Positions 4,739 through 5,005 of a stretch of DNA of 5,005 nucleotides are shown one piece after another. The position numbers were made by a program, and so were the translations under genes. Below the pieces are notes generated by a model. It worked only from the letters and a program-made list of their open reading frames with translations. It had not been told where the DNA came from and did no database searches. Origin of the DNA: Methanomassiliicoccus sp. UBA6 (GTDB lineage: Archaea > Thermoplasmatota > Thermoplasmata > Methanomassiliicoccales > Methanomassiliicoccaceae); the NCBI GenBank assembly GCA_002508545.1, contig DAVH01000018.1:807-5811 (forward strand). Direction: 5' to 3'. Each line of letters opens with the position of its first letter. The stretch's first letter is position 1.

Positions 4739-5005
4739 ACAGGAAGTAGCACCGCATGCCGTGCTTGGCGCAGAGATCGGCCATCAGCTCCATGCGCTCG
4801 ACGACCCCGCCGTAGCGCCTTGCCGGACCTTTTCCCTCTTCCTGGAGCTTCTCCTTGAGCACCTTGCACTCCTCGGCAAGCTTCTTGGCGTCCTCCGCCG
4901 AGAGCTTCTCCCTGCTCGCCGCGAGCTCGGGGACCCGGGCCACGATGGCCAGGCCGTGCTTCTTGGCGATCTCGGGGAGCTGGGAGGTCTCCGGCCCGAA
5001 CGAGC
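4737..5005 (-). CDS. Unrecognised protein, C-terminal 88 residues (5' end outside window)
   Basis: The frame is open from the right edge down to TGA at 4737-4739, giving 88 codons with the strong GC-rich third positions and GAG/AAG use of the neighbouring genes, so it is coding. It reads SFGPETSQLPEIAKKHGLAI, then VARVPELAASREKL, then a charged, predicted helical stretch (about 35-58, rich in Lys, Glu and Leu), and ends MELMADLCAKHGMRCYFL. The first 25 residues look like an alpha/beta unit (helix PEIAKKHG followed by strand LAIVARVP), and the end has two Cys (78 and 85) near the terminus. I do not recognise the family and assign no function. A GTG at 4943 could serve as a start, but the frame and the protein-like sequence continue upstream of it to the edge, so the gene is most likely longer. 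PadR follows it with an overlap or one-operon spacing. Confidence 0.7.
   Translation of the reverse strand, partial: SFGPETSQLPEIAKKHGLAIVARVPELAASREKLSAEDAKKLAEECKVLKEKLQEEGKGPARRYGGVVERMELMADLCAKHGMRCYFL

Noticed and set aside
4740..4869. N-terminal extension of PadR up to 4869
   Set aside because: The extra residues are Arg/Gly-rich shadow sequence overlapping the coding frame of the right-edge gene, and PadR homology starts only after GTG 4740/4728.
1..5005. CRISPR arrays, tRNA or rRNA genes, insertion sequences, attachment sites
   Set aside because: No regularly spaced repeats, cloverleaf-like segments, transposase motifs or terminal inverted repeats were seen on either strand.

Overview
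The window most likely comes from an archaeon, probably a GC-rich euryarchaeote of the Thermoplasmata/Methanomassiliicoccales kind; the phylum is an inference. Supporting signs are a single AT-rich TATA-like element (TAAATATAATAA, about 3559-3570) in an otherwise GC-rich divergent intergenic region, short 5' leaders with little Shine-Dalgarno signal on either side of it, and near-exclusive GAG/AAG codon use with many AGG codons in the right half. No rRNA, tRNA or other marker gene is present to confirm this.

Layout. From 1 to 3527 there is a tightly packed minus-strand operon, read right to left: an ABC-2 type exporter ATPase, its membrane permease, and a membrane-anchored alkaline-phosphatase-superfamily protein of the phosphoethanolamine-transferase (EptA/sulfatase) type that runs off the left edge. 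Both junctions are 4-bp stop/start overlaps (ATGA at 2587-2590, GTGA at 1475-1478), so the three are probably translationally coupled. Two of the three genes are frameshifted at short homopolymers (G5 at 227-231, T6 at 2765-2770). In each case the missing C-terminus is clearly readable in the neighbouring frame.

From 3528 to 3624 is a 97-bp divergent promoter region containing one TATA-like element flanked by inverted and direct repeats. From 3625 to 4353 on the plus strand is a ThiF/MoeB/HesA-family E1-like adenylyltransferase. It converges, with a 6-bp gap, on a minus-strand PadR-family repressor gene (4360-4728). That gene overlaps or abuts the 3' end of an unrecognised gene entering from the right edge (4737-5005).

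The most notable signal is a sharp change of codon use inside the ATPase gene at about 2945, just after the conserved H-loop. To its right, Glu is always GAG and Lys always AAG. To its left GAA and AAA are common, and the change persists through the permease and the EptA-like gene. Both frameshifts lie on the left side. This looks like a recombination joint between homologous ABC operons, or an assembly misjoin at a conserved sequence. If real, the operon is an exporter coupled to an envelope-modifying transferase, possibly controlled by the nearby PadR protein.
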